The notes: generated by a model from the sequence alone, not told the origin. Positions 7,546-16,889 are shown, numbered from the stretch's first letter. The stretch: 64,000 nucleotides of DNA from Clostridiales bacterium (GCA_017617525.1 JAFZWA010000003.1:36211-100210); one strand, 5' to 3'. Numbers and translations: made by a program.

Positions 7546-8850
7546 ATGAGAGAGTACACGACACAGATGGACGCGGCTAGAAAAGGGATCATTACCCCGG
7601 AGATGAAGGCCGTCGCGAAGAAAGAATTTCGAACAGAGGAAGAGATCCGTCAGTGGGTCGCCGACGGTCAGGTCGCGATCTGCGCGAACAAGCTTCACAC
7701 CTGTATCGATCCGAATGGTGTCGGCTCGATGCTGAGAACAAAGATCAACGTCAACCTCGGCGTATCGAAGGACTGTAAAGACTATGACATCGAGATGCGG
7801 AAGGTCATGGCGGCGGTCGACATGGGTGCCGAGGCGATCATGGACCTTTCCTCTCACGGAAATACACAGCCTTTCAGAAGAAAGCTCACAAGCGAATGCC
7901 CGGCCATGATCGGTACCGTTCCTGTATATGATTCTGTTATTCATTATCAGAGAGATCTCGCGACACTGACCGCGCAGGACTTTATCGACGTCGTCAGACT
8001 TCACGCGGAAGACGGTGTCGACTTCGTGACCCTTCACTGCGGTATCACGAGAAAGACGATCGAGCAGATCAAGAAAGTCGGAAGAAAGATGAATATCGTT
8101 TCCCGCGGCGGTTCGCTCGTTTTCGCATGGATGTGCATGACAGGAGAAGAGAATCCTTTTTACGAGCATTACGATGAGATACTTGATATCTGCCGTGAGT
8201 ACGATGTCACGATCTCCCTTGGTGACGCGTGCCGTCCGGGCTGCCTTGCCGATTCTTCCGATGTGTGCCAGATCGAAGAGCTCGTAAGACTTGGTGAACT
8301 GACACGCCGTGCTTGGGCGAAGGATGTTCAGGTCATGGTCGAAGGCCCGGGTCATATGGCGATGGATGAGATCGAAGCCAACATGAAGATCCAGCAGCGC
8401 ATCTGTGGCGGCGCGCCGTTCTATGTTCTCGGACCGCTTGTTACTGATATCGCTCCGGGTTATGACCACATCACATCCGCGATCGGCGGCGCGATCGCGG
8501 CAAAAGCCGGCGCGGCATTTCTCTGCTACGTAACTCCTGCCGAGCACCTCGCGCTTCCGAATGTCGACGATGTAAAGCAGGGCATCATCGCGTCCCGCAT
8601 CGCGGCACACGCAGCGGATATCGCGAAGAAAGTGCCGCACGCGCGTGATATTGATGACCGCATGGCGGACGCCAGAAGAAAGTTTGACTGGGAAGAGCAG
8701 TGGAACTGCGCGATCGATCCGGAGACCGCAAAAGCGATCCGCGACGACAGATCCCCGGAGATCGAAGAGAGCTGCTCCATGTGCGGAAAATTCTGCGCGG
8801 TAAGATCCATGAATAAAGCTCTTGCCGGAGAATATATTGATATCTTATAA
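7546..8850 (+). CDS. thiC: Phosphomethylpyrimidine synthase (radical SAM)
   Basis: ThiC turns aminoimidazole ribotide into HMP phosphate using S-adenosylmethionine and a [4Fe-4S] cluster. The product is 434 aa, the short form found in many Clostridia and archaea rather than the longer proteobacterial form. It has the family core (NLGVSKDC, MDLSSHGN, FVTLHCGI, EGPGHMA, GPLVTDIAPGYDHI) and a C-terminal cluster motif CSMCGKFC near 411-418, spaced C-x2-C-x3-C. The start ATG 7546 follows GAGGAAAG. I find no second TPP riboswitch directly upstream, only the paired hairpins after thiD. A long terminator-like hairpin follows the gene. Confidence 0.95.
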   Translation: MREYTTQMDAARKGIITPEMKAVAKKEFRTEEEIRQWVADGQVAICANKLHTCIDPNGVGSMLRTKINVNLGVSKDCKDYDIEMRKVMAAVDMGAEAIMDLSSHGNTQPFRRKLTSECPAMIGTVPVYDSVIHYQRDLATLTAQDFIDVVRLHAEDGVDFVTLHCGITRKTIEQIKKVGRKMNIVSRGGSLVFAWMCMTGEENPFYEHYDEILDICREYDVTISLGDACRPGCLADSSDVCQIEELVRLGELTRRAWAKDVQVMVEGPGHMAMDEIEANMKIQQRICGGAPFYVLGPLVTDIAPGYDHITSAIGGAIAAKAGAAFLCYVTPAEHLALPNVDDVKQGIIASRIAAHAADIAKKVPHARDIDDRMADARRKFDWEEQWNCAIDPETAKAIRDDRSPEIEESCSMCGKFCAVRSMNKALAGEYIDIL

Positions 8851-8851
8851 G

Positions 8852-8925
8852 TGCTTTTCGCTATGTCGTGCGAGCTGAAATCGCCCGCGCGACAGCGTTG
8901 GAAGCATTTCTGTTTCTGTTTTTTT
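8852..8925 (+). terminator. Long imperfect hairpin with T-rich tail after thiC
   Basis: TGCTT (8852-8856) pairs with AAGCA (8902-8906); inside are CGC/GCG, TGTCG/CGACA and GCG/CGC helices. A run of Ts interrupted by CTG follows (8908-8925). The 5' side begins with one copy of the AGTGCTTTTC word discussed in the findings. Confidence 0.6.
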
Positions 8926-8950
8926 AAGTCGGGTAAAATTTTATCGAAAA

Positions 8951-9016
8951 AACCTATTGACATGGTAGGCGAAATGGTTTATTATTCAAAACAACCTAGT
9001 CAGTCACTAGGCGAAA
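8951..9016 (+). promoter_or_regulatory. Two repeated operator-like sites upstream of metY
   Basis: AACCTA-N9-TAGGCGAAA occurs twice, at 8951-8974 and 8993-9016, exactly 42 bases (about four helical turns) apart. Each is an inverted repeat CCTA-N9-TAGG. The first overlaps the -35 box and spacer of the promoter; the second lies just after the start of transcription, a classic repressor arrangement. A related site, CCTA-N9-AAGG, overlaps the promoter of the Rrf2 gene at 23409-23425. The family sites for Rrf2/IscR/CymR proteins are similar CC...GG palindromes, so this protein is the likely binder. Confidence 0.65.
8957..8985 (+). promoter_or_regulatory. Sigma-A promoter of the metY-cysK operon
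   Basis: Perfect TTGACA (8957-8962), a 17-base spacer and TATTAT (8980-8985). It leaves an untranslated leader of roughly 340 bases before metY. The leader shows no SAM riboswitch or T-box core that I can recognise. Confidence 0.8.
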
Positions 9017-9039
9017 CGAAAGAAAAAGGATGAGCAACC

Positions 9040-9108
9040 ATGAGAGAGCTTCTTATCCAACTGAATAGAAAGAATTATCGTTTCGGACGAATGTGTCGAT
9101 GTTGTTGA
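9040..9108 (+). CDS. Possible leader peptide ending in Cys-Arg-Cys-Cys
   Basis: ATG 9040 lies 9 bases after AAAGGA and opens a 22-codon frame that ends Met-Cys-Arg-Cys-Cys-stop. It is in the leader of the metY-cysK operon, so stalling at cysteine codons could sense cysteine supply. Against this, the same bases read in reverse form part of a coding-like relic, and I see no clean terminator/antiterminator pair after it. Confidence 0.35.
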   Translation: MRELLIQLNRKNYRFGRMCRCC

Positions 9109-9265
9109 CCGGTCCTGCTCCGAACTGATTCGGTGCATTGTGTTCGCCATCCACGGACCATATAGTGATGGCATCCCCCTTATCACGTGAAGAATCACGT
9201 ACTACAACACAATATTGCGAATAGACGTATGTCGGTCGTGGTGTATTTTTACGCAAAAAACACAT
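9053..9265 (-). pseudogene. Coding-like gene relic on the minus strand of the metY leader
   Basis: A 70-codon frame on the minus strand has protein-like composition and the codon habits of real genes here (many ATC, GTC, CCG, AAC, GAC), for example the stretch DAITIWSVDGEHNAPNQF. It has no ribosome binding site and no neighbour in its orientation. It may be the tail of a lost gene brought in by a rearrangement. I cannot name the family, and it could still be chance. Confidence 0.3.
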
Positions 9266-9332
9266 GTTTCACGCTATGTTCCGCCTACGCCTCTGAGCAC
9301 AACACATTTGATTTTGAAAGGATAATAAAACT

Positions 9333-10619
9333 ATGAGCAACTATAAATTCGAAACACTTCAACTTCATGTAGGACAGGAAAACGCCGATCCGGCAACAGA
9401 CGCAAGAGCGGTACCGATCTACGCTACTACATCTTATGTATTTAAGGACGCCGCACAGGCAGCAAACCGCTTCGGTCTTGCCGAGGGTGGTAACATCTAC
9501 ACAAGAATCATGAACCCGACATCCGATGTCCTCGAGCAGAGAATCGCGGCACTCGAGGGTGGCGCGGCAGCTCTGGCAGTTGCTTCCGGCGCGGCAGCGA
9601 TCACATACTCCGTACAGAACATCGCGACAGCAGGTGACCACATCGTTTCTTCCGAGAACGTTTACGGTGGTACATACAATCTCTTTGAACACACTCTCGC
9701 TGAGCAGGGCATTTCCGTTACATTCGTAGATCCTTCCGATCCGGAGAACTTCAGAAAAGCGATCCGTCCGAACACGAAGCTTCTTTATTCCGAGACGATC
9801 GGTAATCCGAACTCTGACATCCTCGACATTGAGGCAGTTTCCGCGATCGCACACGAAAACGGAATCCCGCTGATCGTAGACAGCACTTTCGCGACACCTT
9901 ATAATCTCCGTCCGATCGAGCACGGCGCAGACATCGTCGTTCACTCCGCAACGAAGTTTATCGGCGGTCACGGTACGGCAATGGGCGGACTCATCATCGA
10001 CGGCGGTAAGTTCGACTGGGCACAAAACGACAAGTTCCCGGGACTTAGTAAGCCGAACCCGTCTTACCACGGTGTCGTATTCACGGAAGCAGTAGGAAAT
10101 CTCGCTTACATCATCAAGGCAAGAACGACACTCCTTCGTGATCAGGGCGCTTCGATCTCTCCTTTTAACTCCTTCCTGCTCCTGCAGGGTCTTGAGACAC
10201 TGTCTCTCCGTGTAGAGCGTCATGTGGAGAACGCATTGAAGGTCGTTAAGTATCTGGAGAATCATCCGCTCGTTGAGAAGGTAAATCACCCGGCAGCAGC
10301 TTCCGCTTCCGATTCTCAAAAAGCACTTTATGCCCGTTACTTCCCGAAGGGCGCAGGCTCCATCTTCACCTTCGAACTGAAGGGAAATGCCGAGCAGGCA
10401 AAGAAGTTCACGGAAGACCTCGAGCTGTTCTCACTGCTGGCAAACGTTGCCGATGTTAAGTCTCTGGTCATCCATCCGGCATCTACGACTCACTCCCAGC
10501 TCTCCGAGGAAGAACTCCTTGACGCAGGCATCAAGCCGAACACGATCAGACTGTCGATCGGTACAGAACATATCGACGATATCATTGCAGACCTTGATAG
10601 TGCTTTTGCAAAGGTATAA
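9333..10619 (+). CDS. metY: O-acetylhomoserine sulfhydrylase
   Basis: A PLP enzyme of the Cys/Met metabolism family that makes homocysteine from O-acetylhomoserine and sulfide. The product is 428 aa, the length of O-acetylhomoserine sulfhydrylases rather than the roughly 380 aa of cystathionine gamma-synthase. Motifs seen: YTRIMNPTSDVLEQRIAALE near 55, YGGTYNLF near 110, DSTFATPYNLRP near 187 and the PLP lysine in HSATKFIGGHG near 210. The start ATG 9333 follows AAAGGAT. It is followed by cysK after 65 bases, so the pair directs sulfide into homocysteine and cysteine. The promoter carries two Rrf2-like operators. Confidence 0.92.
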   Translation: MSNYKFETLQLHVGQENADPATDARAVPIYATTSYVFKDAAQAANRFGLAEGGNIYTRIMNPTSDVLEQRIAALEGGAAALAVASGAAAITYSVQNIATAGDHIVSSENVYGGTYNLFEHTLAEQGISVTFVDPSDPENFRKAIRPNTKLLYSETIGNPNSDILDIEAVSAIAHENGIPLIVDSTFATPYNLRPIEHGADIVVHSATKFIGGHGTAMGGLIIDGGKFDWAQNDKFPGLSKPNPSYHGVVFTEAVGNLAYIIKARTTLLRDQGASISPFNSFLLLQGLETLSLRVERHVENALKVVKYLENHPLVEKVNHPAAASASDSQKALYARYFPKGAGSIFTFELKGNAEQAKKFTEDLELFSLLANVADVKSLVIHPASTTHSQLSEEELLDAGIKPNTIRLSIGTEHIDDIIADLDSAFAKV

Positions 10620-10684
10620 TGTAAGAAAGAGAAAAGTGAAGATCTACCCGCGCCTCGCGGAAAACTTGAAAGAAGGTACATAAT

Positions 10685-11617
10685 ATGGCAAACATTTACA
10701 CATCTGCAGATCAGCTCATCGGAAAGACACCGATCCTGGAACTGACACACTTAGAAAAATCCACAGGCGCTGTGGCTAAGGTTTTCGCAAAACTCGAATA
10801 CTTCAATCCGGGCGGATCCGTCAAGGACCGTATCGCGAAAGCAATGCTCGATGACGCGGAGGCAAAGGGAATCCTCAAGCCGACAACAACGATCATCGAA
10901 CCGACATCCGGTAACACCGGTATCGGTCTCGCGGCAGTCGCAACGGCAAGAGGCTACAGATCCATCATTGTAATGCCTGACACGATGTCCGTTGAAAGAA
11001 GAAAGCTCATGAAGGCGTATGGCGCGGAGCTCGTTCTTTCCGAAGGCGCTAAGGGCATGAAGGGCGCGATTGCAAAAGCAGAAGAACTCCATGCAGAGAT
11101 CGCGGACAGCCTGATCCCGTCCCAGTTCACCAACCCGGCAAACCCGGCCGTTCATAAGGCAACCACAGGTCCGGAGATCTGGGAAGACCTCGACGGCAAA
11201 GTTGATATCTTCGTCGCAGGTGTCGGTACGGGCGGAACGATCACGGGTACAGGTGCTTTTCTCAAGGAAAAGAATCCGAACGTAAAGATCGTCGCGGTCG
11301 AGCCGAAGGATTCTCCGGTACTTTCCGAAGGTCACGCGGGTTCTCATAAGATCCAGGGCATCGGCGCAGGTTTCGTTCCGGAGACTCTTGATACGAGCAT
11401 CTATGACGAAGTATTCCCGGTAAGTAACGAAGACGCTTTCGATATCGGAAGAAAGATCGGAAGACAGGAAGGTGTTCTCGTAGGTATCTCTTCCGGCGCG
11501 GCCGCATTCGCCGCTCTTGAACTTGCGAAGCGTCCTGAGAACGCAGGAAAGAACATCGTTGTTCTTCTCCCGGATTCCGGTGACAGATATCTTTCTACCG
11601 CTCTTTACGAAGAGTGA
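10685..11617 (+). CDS. cysK: Cysteine synthase (O-acetylserine sulfhydrylase)
   Basis: CysK makes cysteine from O-acetylserine and sulfide with PLP. The product is 310 aa, as usual. The PLP lysine is in [11 protein letters not shown] near 45, the substrate loop is [11 protein letters not shown] near 75 and the phosphate loop is [10 protein letters not shown] near 180. The start ATG 10685 follows GAAGG. It is the second gene after metY and ends at a strong terminator. Its substrate would come from the serine acetyltransferase encoded at 30639, far away in the window. Control is probably shared with metY through the Rrf2-like sites. Confidence 0.96.
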   Translation: MANIYTSADQLIGKTPILELTHLEKSTGAVAKVFAKLEYFNPGGSVKDRIAKAMLDDAEAKGILKPTTTIIEPTSGNTGIGLAAVATARGYRSIIVMPDTMSVERRKLMKAYGAELVLSEGAKGMKGAIAKAEELHAEIADSLIPSQFTNPANPAVHKATTGPEIWEDLDGKVDIFVAGVGTGGTITGTGAFLKEKNPNVKIVAVEPKDSPVLSEGHAGSHKIQGIGAGFVPETLDTSIYDEVFPVSNEDAFDIGRKIGRQEGVLVGISSGAAAFAALELAKRPENAGKNIVVLLPDSGDRYLSTALYEE

Positions 11618-11641
11618 TCAAAAACCATCATGTGTCTTATC

Positions 11642-11673
11642 AAGATCCTCCCGAATCGGGGGGATCTTTTTTG
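11642..11673 (+). terminator. Rho-independent terminator after cysK
   Basis: AAGATCCTCCCGA (11642-11654) pairs with TCGGGGGGATCTT (11656-11668), followed by TTTTTT. Confidence 0.9.
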
Positions 11674-11777
11674 TAAGATCCGGCTTTCTTTTTTGTTAAA
11701 CATAGTGACAAGTATTCTGCTCTTTGATATTCTCGATTTGGGGGTGAAAACGAAACTAAGGAAGGTTGAGTTTGCAT

Positions 11778-14330
11778 ATGAAAAAATGGCAAAAAACACT
11801 GGCCGCGACGATCGCGGCGTCTACTGCTCTTTCCTGCTTCCTGGCGGGTTGCAAGAAGAGCGATTCTTCAAAAGACACGACTAAGAAAACCGGAAAAACC
11901 ACAAGTGTGAGCGAGACAGAGGAACCGACGGATACGGAGCCTTCTGAAACCCCGGATACGTCAGTCGATCTTTCCGATTTTCAGTTTACGGAAGATAACT
12001 ATCCGGTACTCGATGGATCGACTTCCACGAAGCCGCTCGCGACGGCGGTCACTTCGATCATGCTCGGTATTCCGAGATCGGAAGCGGATAAGAAACTGGA
12101 ATTCCATAAAACATCGCAATCCTTCAGATATCTGATGGACGGCAACGCGGATATGCTGATCTGCGCACAGCCGGCGGACTCGGTATTCGAACTGATGGAA
12201 GAAGAGAATTTCGAATATGAGATGGAACCTTTTTCCGCGGAGGCACTGGTTTTTGTCGTAAATACAAGTAATCCCGTTGAGTCACTTACGACCGAACAGA
12301 TCCAGAAGATCTACACCGGTGAGATCACGAACTGGAAAGAAGTCGGCGGAGAAGATAAAGAGATCGTGGCGGTCCAGAGAAATAAGGAAGCCGGATCGCA
12401 GGTCATGATGGAAAAACTCGTCATGGGTGATCTGGAGATGATGGAAGCTCCGCAGGAACTCATGCCGGGTGATATGAGCGGGCTGATCCAGGTCGTAAAA
12501 TCTTTCGATAATTCCGCGGGAGCGATCGGATATACCCCTTACTATTACGCGACGAACATGAAGATGGCGGACGGCCTTAAGATCATCAAGGTAGATGATG
12601 TAATGCCGGACAATGAAACGATCGCAAGCGGCGAGTATCCTTTCCGCACATCCTATTTTGTAGTCATTCCGAAAAGCACTCCGGACGACGCGCCTTCTCG
12701 CATCCTTTTCAACTGGATCTTAGGTGAAGACGGACAGAAACTTGTCGAGATGGAAGGCTATGTTCCGGCGGCATCTTCTTCGGTTCCGAAGAATACCGTT
12801 GAAGTTGTTGCGGATTGGACTGTATATCAGCCGGCAGAAGCCGCCGATTCCGTCTTTACCAGACTTAAGGATGAGGAGATCGCGGATTTTATTCCTTCGT
12901 CGGATTACGGCAGGATATATCCGTTTACAGGATCTCTTAAAGAAGGCTACTGGTCCTGGAGCACAAAAAGAGGATTCTTTGATCAGAACGGAAGGATCAT
13001 TTGTGATCCGGTCTACGACAGTATCGGGGCACTCAACTCGGACATGTATATCGTGTATCAGTATGTGGTAACTGATGATCAGTCTGAACAGGAGAAGTTT
13101 ATCGGTGTGATCAGTTCTGATGGATCGCACTACACCGGAATGAAGTATTGTGATTATATCATCCATTCTGACGGCAGCATTTCGCTTGTTGAAAAAACAT
13201 CGGATGGTATTAAGGTGTATCCATACGGCAGCGCGGATGGTTCTGTCGGATCACCACGATCCTATAAAATGACGACCGACGGTGTGAATATTTTTACATT
13301 TTTGTCTCTTTACAAGATCATTGATGATAGATATCTCGTATTCTATGATGACGAGGGCTGTGATGTGACAGTATACGATGGAACCACCGGTAATAAGGTA
13401 TCTTTCGGAGATAATATCGGTATCACGGAATGCTGCGGTGAGATTTTTGTGGGATACGACAATTCCGCGGATTTTTCCGGAACGAAGCTGTTTGATATTC
13501 ACGGCAATGAGATCAAGAAACAAATTGATTATGTCACATCGTTGGATGATGATACGATCCTCTTCTATCTTCCGGATGGATCGGGATGGGAGATCGCCGA
13601 TGCGAATGGAAACGAGATAAAGACACTCACTGACTTGAACCATGAGATCAAAGAGTTTCATAGGAAGCCTGATTGTTTTGTCGCGATGAAGAGTGACAGT
13701 GTTGAAATCTATGATCTTCATCTGAATCTCACGAAGACCGTTAAGCTGAAAGGTGCGTACAACTATTCGTTGGCGTCAGCCGAAAACGAGAACTACTTTT
13801 ATCGCTTTTCCGATGCTTTCAAAACGGATCTGTATGCGTATCGCATATCCGACGGAAAAACATCGATCATCAATCTGAATACGGAAGAGTCCACTACCAT
13901 CGACGGTGAGTATGGCGTCTGTGTTTTGCCGGATCGTCTCCTTTTGAGTACTTATAATTCCGGATACGAAAATGTGATGAAATGGCTTTTGCTGGACGCG
14001 AAAGACTACCACAAGATCACCGAGGGTGAAGGTGAAATCAATGTATACGAAGATATGAAAGACCATACATACTATATGGCCGTTGGTAAGGAATTCTGGT
14101 CGGATACTCTTTCTATCGTTGATATTGCGACGGGAGAAGTCGTATGGGAGAGCCTTCCGAACCCGAGATCGGATGTTTTGTTTGTTGATTCTATCTATGA
14201 CGGAAAACTTCTCTACACGACGAATCATAACTACTCTTCGTATGAGGTCGCCTGCAGCAGCACGAATATGATCGATAAAGACGGAAATGTGATCTTCCTC
14301 TTTAACACGGTATATCTGCCGGGAGACTGA
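11778..14330 (+). CDS. Lipoprotein: phosphate-binding-like domain plus repeat (propeller-like) domain
   Basis: An 850-aa exported lipoprotein. A signal peptide ends in the lipobox FLAGC, then comes a Ser/Thr/Glu/Pro-rich linker (about residues 30-70). Residues about 70-340 resemble PstS-type solute-binding proteins: EALVFVVNTSNPVESLT, IYTGEITNWKEVGG and NSAGAIGYTPYYY match the family pattern. The C-terminal 500 residues contain short beta-rich units such as FFDQNGRIICDPVYDSIG and DIHGNEIKK, which look like WG-type or propeller repeats. ATG 11778 fits the signal peptide; TTG 11772 is better placed relative to AAGGAAGG, so the exact start is uncertain. The next gene is a paralogue with the same layout. 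No transport ATPase or permease is nearby, so a sensing or binding role seems more likely than uptake. Confidence 0.75.
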   Translation: MKKWQKTLAATIAASTALSCFLAGCKKSDSSKDTTKKTGKTTSVSETEEPTDTEPSETPDTSVDLSDFQFTEDNYPVLDGSTSTKPLATAVTSIMLGIPRSEADKKLEFHKTSQSFRYLMDGNADMLICAQPADSVFELMEEENFEYEMEPFSAEALVFVVNTSNPVESLTTEQIQKIYTGEITNWKEVGGEDKEIVAVQRNKEAGSQVMMEKLVMGDLEMMEAPQELMPGDMSGLIQVVKSFDNSAGAIGYTPYYYATNMKMADGLKIIKVDDVMPDNETIASGEYPFRTSYFVVIPKSTPDDAPSRILFNWILGEDGQKLVEMEGYVPAASSSVPKNTVEVVADWTVYQPAEAADSVFTRLKDEEIADFIPSSDYGRIYPFTGSLKEGYWSWSTKRGFFDQNGRIICDPVYDSIGALNSDMYIVYQYVVTDDQSEQEKFIGVISSDGSHYTGMKYCDYIIHSDGSISLVEKTSDGIKVYPYGSADGSVGSPRSYKMTTDGVNIFTFLSLYKIIDDRYLVFYDDEGCDVTVYDGTTGNKVSFGDNIGITECCGEIFVGYDNSADFSGTKLFDIHGNEIKKQIDYVTSLDDDTILFYLPDGSGWEIADANGNEIKTLTDLNHEIKEFHRKPDCFVAMKSDSVEIYDLHLNLTKTVKLKGAYNYSLASAENENYFYRFSDAFKTDLYAYRISDGKTSIINLNTEESTTIDGEYGVCVLPDRLLLSTYNSGYENVMKWLLLDAKDYHKITEGEGEINVYEDMKDHTYYMAVGKEFWSDTLSIVDIATGEVVWESLPNPRSDVLFVDSIYDGKLLYTTNHNYSSYEVACSSTNMIDKDGNVIFLFNTVYLPGD

Positions 14331-14402
14331 TCTTTTCGGTAATAAGACAAAGACGAGGGATATAATAGAGATAACTGAAGATACTTTTTATGGAGGGTTG
14401 CT

Positions 14403-16889
14403 ATGAAAAGACGAATCGTATCTGTCATGTTGGTTTTGGGGATGCTCCTTTCTTTTTCGGGATGCAAGGATAAGGATGAGACAACAAAACAAACGAAGGT
14501 GAAGAAGACCAAAACCACTTCCGTTTCCGAAACAGAAGAACCGGAAACCGAGCCGTCGGCTACCGAAACGGATGATCCGAAGCCGGACGGGTTCGAGTTT
14601 ACGGAGTCGAATTTTCCGTATATCTTCTGCTCTGATGAGATGAAGCAGCTCGGAATCGCGCTTTCTTCTTCTTTGCTGGGGATGTCGGAGAAGGATGCAG
14701 GTATTTATTTTCTGGATACGCTTTTGGAAAAAGCGGATGCTCCTTATTCTGTAGAAGCCGTCAAATTCGGTTTCTGCACTCCGATACTAAAAAATCGGCT
14801 TGAGGAGAACGATATCCAATATGAAGAGAAAGTGATCGCGCAGGACGCGATAACGATGATCGTCAGTAAATCAAATCCGGTCGATTCGCTTACGTCAGAA
14901 CAGGTCAAGAAGATCTACCTGGGCGAGATCACGAACTGGAAAGAAGTCGGAGGAAATGATGAGCCGATCGTTCCTTTCGCAAATGTGAATTATTCAACGG
15001 CTACCGAGCTGTTTGAAGATATCGTTTTGGGACAAAACATCCCGGATAAAACGAATGTTCCGACGATCGAGGCCGGAGGAGATGATTATTCGACATTAAC
15101 GCTTAACCGTATATACGATAATACTTCAGGAGCGATTACTTTTGTCCAGTACTTCTACGCGCAGGAATGTTATTTTTCTGACAAAGTCAAGATCCTGAAG
15201 ATTGACGATGTTGAACCTTCTTCCGACACGATCAAATCTGGCAGCTATCCTTTTATCTTTGATCTGTATGCGCTGGTGTCCGACGCATTAAGATCGGATT
15301 CTCCTGAAAAAGTGCTTTATGATTTTTTGACGACAGAGGACGGCAAAAAGGTGATCGAAAAAGCAGGATATGTACCGGCGGGAGATACTACTGCTTCCGC
15401 GACAGATGTGACCTTTGATCTCGATGCTTATGTGCCGGGCGAAAAGCCGGAAGAAGTTTATACACGCGCTTCGGATGAACCGATCATGGATTTTGTTCCC
15501 GGCGATTACGGCGCGATCTTCCCGTTCATGGGGGCTTATCAATACGGAATCGGCGGATGCCACCAGTATCTGTACGGATTTGTTGACGCGCAGGGAAAGA
15601 TCATCTGTGATCCGATCTTCAGCTACATCGAGCGTATGGGCGACGGAATGTACAAGGTCTGGAGAAACGACAAGAAGCCGGAAGGACAGGTCGGTATCAT
15701 CAGCCAGAACGGAGCTTCCTTTACGGATGCGATCTATGACCGCTTTTTTATCATCGACGGTGTGTACACTTTCGCAAACATCGAAAAGAACGGCATGCAG
15801 ATCTTTATCTTTGATGAGAGCAACGGAAAAGTCATCGAGGGACCTTTCCTTAAGATGAACGATACGAGTGCCTTGTACTGTTTCAGTACCATAATCAATG
15901 ACAGATATATCATTTGCGAGAATGAAGTTGATGAAGAGTATTTTGTCTTCGACGGATATACCGGTGAGGACATCTATAAGAAACTTTTTGGTGACCAGAG
16001 ACCGTGGAAGTTCGGACACATGTTTGAAATTTATAAGGATGATATGAGTACTGTCGATAAAGTCATCGATATTGAAGGAAACGTGCTTTTCTCGGATCCG
16101 GACTGTGGGCTGCGCTATGTCTCTAATGAAATATTCGCTTATGGTTCTCCCGAAAGTGACGAATGGAAGATCCTTAACAAAGACGGAAAAGTGCTGGCCA
16201 CGATCGATAATACGGCTCATGATATTACCGGTTTTTCGGCTTCTGATGATTATGTCTTAGTTATTCACACGGATATTGTATATGTCTATGATGCGAACAT
16301 GGAACTTCTGGCATTAATCGATATCCCCAATAACACATATGCATATGCGCTGGAAAGACCCTGGGACTATTACGCGAAACCGATCGGAACGGGAAAGACC
16401 GACCCGATCATCGCTTCGTCTGACGGGCAGAATATGAAACTCATCAACCTGACGACAACGAAGTCAGTAGTATGTCCTACTTCCGACTATACGAACTGGT
16501 ACCAGATGCCGGGTGTGGTCATAAAAAGAGACGGAGATGAGTGGATGATCCTCGACTCTTCGGATTTTCACGTGATCGCGGATGGAACCGGATTTACGGA
16601 ATTCTTCGTGGATAATGTCACACAGAAATACTATATGACGATCCGAAATTCCATTCTCAACAGTTCTTTGCAGATCATCGATGTGGCGACGGGTGAGACT
16701 GTTCTTGAAGATCTTCCGAATCCGCTAAATGAAAGAATGGAGATCCGGAGCATCAATGACGGAAAGATCTATTACGAAACGCAGTATCCGAATGATCAAC
16801 TCTTCGGCACACCGAGAGGCTACACGATCGTAGACATGAAGGGAAATGTAGTGTTCCGTTATAACGGACTTGCGTTTATGTACGATTAA
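14403..16889 (+). CDS. Lipoprotein paralogue: phosphate-binding-like domain plus repeat domain
   Basis: An 828-aa lipoprotein with the same order as its upstream neighbour: lipobox FSGC, a linker containing KTTSVSETEEPE (near-identical to the neighbour's KTTSVSETEEPT), a PstS-like binding domain (about 60-330, with IVSKSNPVDSLTSEQVKKIY and GEITNWKEVGG), and a long beta-rich repeat part with units such as GFVDAQGKIICDPIFSYIE. The start follows GGAGGG. The gene begins 72 bases after the first and ends at a terminator, so the two are a tandem duplication and probably one transcript. The binding domains have diverged: the residues between shared motifs differ widely, hinting at different ligands. 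Function unknown. Confidence 0.75.
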   Translation: MKRRIVSVMLVLGMLLSFSGCKDKDETTKQTKVKKTKTTSVSETEEPETEPSATETDDPKPDGFEFTESNFPYIFCSDEMKQLGIALSSSLLGMSEKDAGIYFLDTLLEKADAPYSVEAVKFGFCTPILKNRLEENDIQYEEKVIAQDAITMIVSKSNPVDSLTSEQVKKIYLGEITNWKEVGGNDEPIVPFANVNYSTATELFEDIVLGQNIPDKTNVPTIEAGGDDYSTLTLNRIYDNTSGAITFVQYFYAQECYFSDKVKILKIDDVEPSSDTIKSGSYPFIFDLYALVSDALRSDSPEKVLYDFLTTEDGKKVIEKAGYVPAGDTTASATDVTFDLDAYVPGEKPEEVYTRASDEPIMDFVPGDYGAIFPFMGAYQYGIGGCHQYLYGFVDAQGKIICDPIFSYIERMGDGMYKVWRNDKKPEGQVGIISQNGASFTDAIYDRFFIIDGVYTFANIEKNGMQIFIFDESNGKVIEGPFLKMNDTSALYCFSTIINDRYIICENEVDEEYFVFDGYTGEDIYKKLFGDQRPWKFGHMFEIYKDDMSTVDKVIDIEGNVLFSDPDCGLRYVSNEIFAYGSPESDEWKILNKDGKVLATIDNTAHDITGFSASDDYVLVIHTDIVYVYDANMELLALIDIPNNTYAYALERPWDYYAKPIGTGKTDPIIASSDGQNMKLINLTTTKSVVCPTSDYTNWYQMPGVVIKRDGDEWMILDSSDFHVIADGTGFTEFFVDNVTQKYYMTIRNSILNSSLQIIDVATGETVLEDLPNPLNERMEIRSINDGKIYYETQYPNDQLFGTPRGYTIVDMKGNVVFRYNGLAFMYD

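Noticed and set aside
9100..9332. SAM riboswitch or T-box in the metY leader
   Set aside because: Neither the SAM-I core nor a GGGTGGNACC T-box block is present. Only a weak hairpin near 9184-9200 and an A/T-rich one near 9240-9262 can be drawn.
11778..14330. Phosphate uptake system (pst operon)
   Set aside because: The binding domain resembles PstS, but no permease or ATPase gene of the Pst type is nearby, and the C-terminal repeat domain is not part of PstS.
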